Below are positions 30,083-32,526 of a stretch of DNA of 32,526 nt, piece after piece (within the stretch, counting starts at the first letter, position 1; each line of letters begins with the position of its first letter). Source of the DNA: Anaerolineae bacterium (GTDB taxonomy: Bacteria; Chloroflexota; Anaerolineae; Promineifilales; Promineifilaceae); contig JANTHP010000011.1 in assembly GCA_024762395.1 (NCBI GenBank), positions 1-32,526 on the forward strand. The letters run 5' to 3'. Under the pieces are notes generated by a model. It worked only from the letters and a program-made list of their open reading frames with translations. It did not search any database and was not told the origin of the DNA. A program made the translations under genes and the position numbers.

Positions 30083-31345
30083 ATGACCGAAAATATCCGC
30101 GAATTACTAAAAATTTCCCCCGACCGATTGGACGCGATTAACGCCGTCCTGCTCAACCCCGACATGCGGGTTGTGAATGATTTCTTGGACGTTGTCGCCA
30201 AATACGGCGCTCCGGAAGAGATTAACGCCAAAGCCGAAGAGGCGCGTCAACTGCCCAATCTGCTCAAAAAAGTAGAAGAAACCAAACCCGAATATCTGGC
30301 CGACCTGCAATGGCTGCAAGAACAGCGCGACAACAACGCCTTCATCAGCGTCGCCGACTATCGGCGCAAAGTGTTGGGCGACAAAGCCGACACGACCCAA
30401 TTTACCGACGATTTCGCCGTCACGCTGGAAGTCAGCGCCTGCCAATACTTCCCCTACGTCATCAAAGCCGCCAAACGCGCCATTGAACAGGGCACACTGA
30501 TGCCCGGCCGTTTCATCCGCGTCCGCAAAATGAAAGAGCAGGAAGAAGACGGCGATTTGGCCGCCTTTGCCGCCGCCATGCAAATTGTCGGCGCCACCTA
30601 CGTTGAGACGTTGGACACCAAAGGCACCGACGGCTCCAACATCCACCTGGGCGGCCCGGAAACCATCACCGGCTACTTCGGCGGCGTCGGCCAGCCCAAC
30701 GGCCACGCCCTCAAATGGCTCGATGAGTTCCTCTACTACTACACCACTTACGGCATTCGCCAGGTACTCAACATCAACCCCGGCACGGTTTTGCTGGGCT
30801 ACCTGCTGCACCGCATCGGCGTAGACAACGAATTCAAGATTTCCGTCTACATGGGCAACGACAACCCGTATGCGGCCTTATGGACGCTGCTGGGGGCCAA
30901 GTTATTCGCCCGCGACGATGGCACATCGCCGCTTATCGGTTTCAACTGGAGCAATTCCGTCAACAACGAGACGATGGAAATCACAGCTCAATTCCGCAAA
31001 GAGCTAGGCTTTGAAGATGTTGTCCGCTTCGAGCATCACATCACCGAAACGTACAAGAGCATCGTCATCCAGCCCTACAATCGGCGTGATGAGTTATTGG
31101 ACATTGCCGATCATGTCGCCAACATCTCGGCCAAACACGAAGGCGGCGACCCGGAGATTGACCAAACCCGCGAACATCCTTCCGATATTCTGGATTATTT
31201 CCGCGATAAATCTGAGGTTATCGAAACAGGGCATTGGGATGCGCTGGAACTGAATTTCATGGACAAAGTTGATGCGCTGAACAAAACAGCCTGGGCGTTA
31301 ACAGAACGCGGCCTGTCATTTATCGCCGCCGATTTACACAAATAA
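30083..31345 (+). CDS. Conserved-looking protein of unknown function downstream of panB
   Basis: 420 residues from ATG 30083 (GGAG 10 bases upstream); an in-frame ATG at 30017 would translate repeat-like DNA after panB. I do not recognise the family. An N-terminal helical part (about 1-100) has charged helices. The central part (about 110-330) alternates hydrophobic strands and helices like a TIM barrel or similar alpha/beta fold: IVGATYVETLDTKGTDGSNIHLGG, QVLNINPGTVLLGYLLHRIG, FKISVYMGNDNPYAALWTL, LIGFNWSNSVNNETMEI and VVRFEHHITETYKSIVIQPYNRRDEL. The Asp, Asn, Glu and paired His residues could form an active site. There is no signal peptide or membrane segment, so it is cytoplasmic. Close same-strand linkage to panB (74-base gap) suggests co-expression, but no function can be assigned. 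Confidence 0.85.
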   Translation: MTENIRELLKISPDRLDAINAVLLNPDMRVVNDFLDVVAKYGAPEEINAKAEEARQLPNLLKKVEETKPEYLADLQWLQEQRDNNAFISVADYRRKVLGDKADTTQFTDDFAVTLEVSACQYFPYVIKAAKRAIEQGTLMPGRFIRVRKMKEQEEDGDLAAFAAAMQIVGATYVETLDTKGTDGSNIHLGGPETITGYFGGVGQPNGHALKWLDEFLYYYTTYGIRQVLNINPGTVLLGYLLHRIGVDNEFKISVYMGNDNPYAALWTLLGAKLFARDDGTSPLIGFNWSNSVNNETMEITAQFRKELGFEDVVRFEHHITETYKSIVIQPYNRRDELLDIADHVANISAKHEGGDPEIDQTREHPSDILDYFRDKSEVIETGHWDALELNFMDKVDALNKTAWALTERGLSFIAADLHK

Positions 31346-31402
31346 GCTAGAGCTAGCGTTTAGAGCTAGAGGTATGTACTGTCCTCTAGCTCTTGCTCTA
31401 GC
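31346..31402. repeat. GAGCTAGAGG hairpin between convergent genes (second copy)
   Basis: GAGCTAGAGG (31363-31372) pairs with CCTCTAGCTC (31383-31392), and outer GCTAGAGC (31346-31353) with GCTCTAGC (31395-31402). It begins right after the stop of the unknown gene and contains the TAG stop of the convergent nucleotidyltransferase gene (31398-31400). The same family is at 23716-23762. Confidence 0.75.
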
Positions 31403-32063
31403 TGTTCCGTTCCTGTTTGCCAATAAAAATTAGCGATTCCAGGTCTTCGCTGTCTTGCGGGCTGTATTTTGCCACCACTTCTCGTACCGCTTCGAGGGCT
31501 TCATCGTCTGCCCACCCCAACATAGTTGTCACATCGCCAAAGTCACGTCCGCGCCCCGTATCAATTTTCATTAACACGAGATACGGAAAACCAAGGATGG
31601 GATAACCAGCCGGATCCCTTTCTGGATTTCTCAGAGCTTCGTCCAACCATATCTTATCGCCAAAAATCAAGTCTAATTCGACACCTTTGGGCGATACAAG
31701 CATAAATCCCGGAACCGATAATTGAGTAACTATTTTATACCCTGCGTCTTGTAAACATTCCAATGCAGTCTGCCCGTCAATCTGGCGCACTAAAATATCC
31801 AGGTCTTTTGTCGCTCGTTCCGGCATGTAAGCGCGTGTGGCTACCCCGCCAATAATAACCCAGTCAATTTCAGCAAGTATGTCGCGCAAATCAGGCCAGG
31901 ATTTCATAGCGGTTCTCCTTTGCATAAATTCGTGACTACTGCCAGTGCCTGGACGCACCCGCCCCAGCGCCATTTCGATGAGCAGACGTCGAGTTTGGCG
32001 CGGCGTCAGCTTGCCGTCAGGGGCAATTTTAGCGATTGCGGGGGGGATGGCGTTTACAGTCAT
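31398..32063 (-). CDS. Nucleotidyltransferase-fold protein (AbiEii/MNT-like), with possible internal start
   Basis: 221 residues. The core resembles a polymerase-beta-type nucleotidyltransferase: WVIIGGVATRAYMPERATKDLDILV (GG at 72-73, acidic pair Asp87 and Asp89), then VELDLIFGD (third acidic residue near Asp131) and a C-terminal region with YLVLMKIDTGRGRDFGDV. Such proteins include AbiEii-type and MNT antitoxin or toxin components. The first 52 residues (KLTPRQTRRLLIEMALGRVRPGTGSSHEF) form a separate basic helical segment. Inside the frame, an AAGGAG site seven bases before an ATG at 31907 (MKSWPDL) could start a core-only product of 169 residues. No HEPN, AbiEi or other partner is adjacent. 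The 5' side borders a type II hairpin element. Role unknown; a toxin-antitoxin or phage-defence link is possible. Confidence 0.8.
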   Translation of the reverse strand: MTVNAIPPAIAKIAPDGKLTPRQTRRLLIEMALGRVRPGTGSSHEFMQRRTAMKSWPDLRDILAEIDWVIIGGVATRAYMPERATKDLDILVRQIDGQTALECLQDAGYKIVTQLSVPGFMLVSPKGVELDLIFGDKIWLDEALRNPERDPAGYPILGFPYLVLMKIDTGRGRDFGDVTTMLGWADDEALEAVREVVAKYSPQDSEDLESLIFIGKQERNS

Positions 32064-32114
32064 GATTGCATTTTACCACAACTTAAAGGGGGCATTTCAA
32101 ATGAGTTGAACCAA

Positions 32115-32178
32115 GGTGACAGTCACGGGGCAAACAGCCGTAGTTTACGCGAGATTTTACGCCCCGTGACTGTCACTT
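32115..32178. repeat. Type II GTGACAGTCAC hairpin element, second copy
   Basis: Arms GTGACAGTCACGGGGC (32116-32131) and GCCCCGTGACTGTCAC (32161-32176) are a perfect 16-bp inverted repeat. The centre resembles that of 21172-21235 (AAACRGC near the left arm, AGAT near the right). It lies between the nucleotidyltransferase and zinc-ribbon genes. Confidence 0.85.
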
Positions 32179-32206
32179 CAGCCGAAATGCCCCACCTTAA
32201 TGGCGG

Positions 32207-32404
32207 CTAGTGGGCGTGCGGGGCGCCTTCCAGCCCTTCGGCACCGGATAGTTTGCCGGCCAGCCGTTCCGGGTTATGGATGAGGACGGGCAGGCATTGG
32301 GAACAAATCCAGGCTTCTTGACCGGCATAACGCAAGTTGACTAATGGGATTTGCGCTTCGGTGCGGGCGCAGTTTAGGCAGGTTAGGGTGTTTGTTTCGT
32401 TCAT
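32207..32404 (-). CDS. Small zinc-ribbon protein
   Basis: 65 residues with two CxxC knuckles, CLNC (9-12) and CSQC (34-37), 21 residues apart, the pattern of a compact zinc ribbon. A C-terminal HAH could add metal contacts. The central YAGQEAWICSQCLPVLIHNPERLAGKL reads like small stand-alone ribbon proteins of unknown function found in several bacterial groups. AAAGGAG lies 7 bases before the ATG, so translation should be efficient. No close partner gene; the gene upstream on the same strand, if any, begins beyond a hairpin repeat. Function unknown. Confidence 0.8.
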   Translation of the reverse strand: MNETNTLTCLNCARTEAQIPLVNLRYAGQEAWICSQCLPVLIHNPERLAGKLSGAEGLEGAPHAH

Positions 32405-32429
32405 GAATATCTCCTTTTTTGTGAATGAA

Positions 32430-32469
32430 GATTAGCGACTGGAGATTGGTTAATCTCCAGTCTCTAATC
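32430..32469. repeat. GACTGGAGA-family hairpin, third location
   Basis: GATTAGCGACTGGAGATT (32430-32447) pairs with AATCTCCAGTCTCTAATC (32452-32469) with one mismatch around a four-base loop. Same family as 523-572 and 19485-19547. Confidence 0.85.
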
Positions 32470-32476
32470 TCTGTTT

Positions 32477-32526
32477 TTACATACGGAATGTGCCGTAACG
32501 GCCGTCTGGCAAGGGCGCATTCAACG
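32477..32526 (-). CDS. Possible 3' tip of a minus-strand gene
   Basis: From the right edge one minus-strand frame reads LNAPLPDGRYGTFRM and then stops at 32477-32479. It contains an ACGGCCGT palindrome, which in this window is mostly found inside genes. Only about 15 codons are visible, so the call is tentative and no family can be named. Confidence 0.35.
   Translation of the reverse strand, partial: LNAPLPDGRYGTFRM

Noticed and set aside
1-32526. Phage, defence island or biosynthetic gene cluster
   Set aside because: Apart from the vapBC pair and one solitary nucleotidyltransferase, the genes are housekeeping; no integrase, structural phage gene, restriction system or large synthase is visible.

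Overview
The window is a contiguous stretch of a moderately GC-rich bacterial chromosome. It most resembles the Chloroflexota, Anaerolineae or a neighbouring class. That placement is inference, resting on the gene families, a large secreted protein ending in a YMPMIVR-type tail, an LPxTG-like anchored protein, and intergenic DNA full of short tandem and inverted repeats. The most striking global feature is the 8-base palindrome ACGGCCGT, seen roughly 60 times by eye, mostly inside genes. It behaves like the HIP1 palindrome of cyanobacteria. There is no rRNA, CRISPR array, transposase gene or phage module.

Layout. 1-470: 3' end of a surface protein with a sortase-like tail. 625-2969: tsaB, rimI and a CDP-paratose 2-epimerase-like gene, all on +. 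2970-3914: a vapBC-type toxin-antitoxin pair on -, bracketed by two inverted copies of a ~95-bp MITE, each with its own 8-bp target duplication. 3975-6814: the conserved dnaX-ebfC-recR cluster, followed by tRNA-Gln(TTG) and a terminator. 7127-9382: a GlmU-like uridylyltransferase lacking the acetyltransferase active site, then cdd and recO. 9441-11231: two sugar-type ABC permeases on -. 11283-14777: a 1164-residue secreted multidomain protein on -. 15095-17317: divergent MocR/PdxR-like and TetR-like regulators. 17356-21171: proC, a pabB-pabC fusion, a YdcZ-like membrane protein and a YdcF-like protein. 21239-22219: D-cysteine desulfhydrase-like PLP enzyme on -. 22469-23728: membrane metallophosphoesterase. 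23777-28319 (all -): DAHP synthase, a degenerate alpha/beta-hydrolase-like protein, a lipoprotein solute-binding protein and coaX. 28633-31345: MazG-like pyrophosphohydrolase, panB and an unknown 420-residue protein. 31398-32404 (-): a nucleotidyltransferase-fold protein and a 65-residue zinc-ribbon protein. The last ~50 bases may be the 3' tip of another - strand gene.

How it works together. Most genes are housekeeping: tRNA modification, replication and recombination, folate, proline, shikimate, CoA, cell-wall precursors and nucleotide salvage. coaX and panB both serve CoA synthesis. The permeases and the solute-binding protein could form one importer although they are 15 kb apart; no ATPase is present.

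The novelty lies between the genes. Repeats and hairpins sit exactly at gene junctions and often supply the stop codon, start codon or ribosome-binding site (vapC, coaX, the solute-binding protein, a permease, recO, the metallophosphoesterase, the nucleotidyltransferase). One such repeat is translated in frame inside the PabB-PabC fusion.
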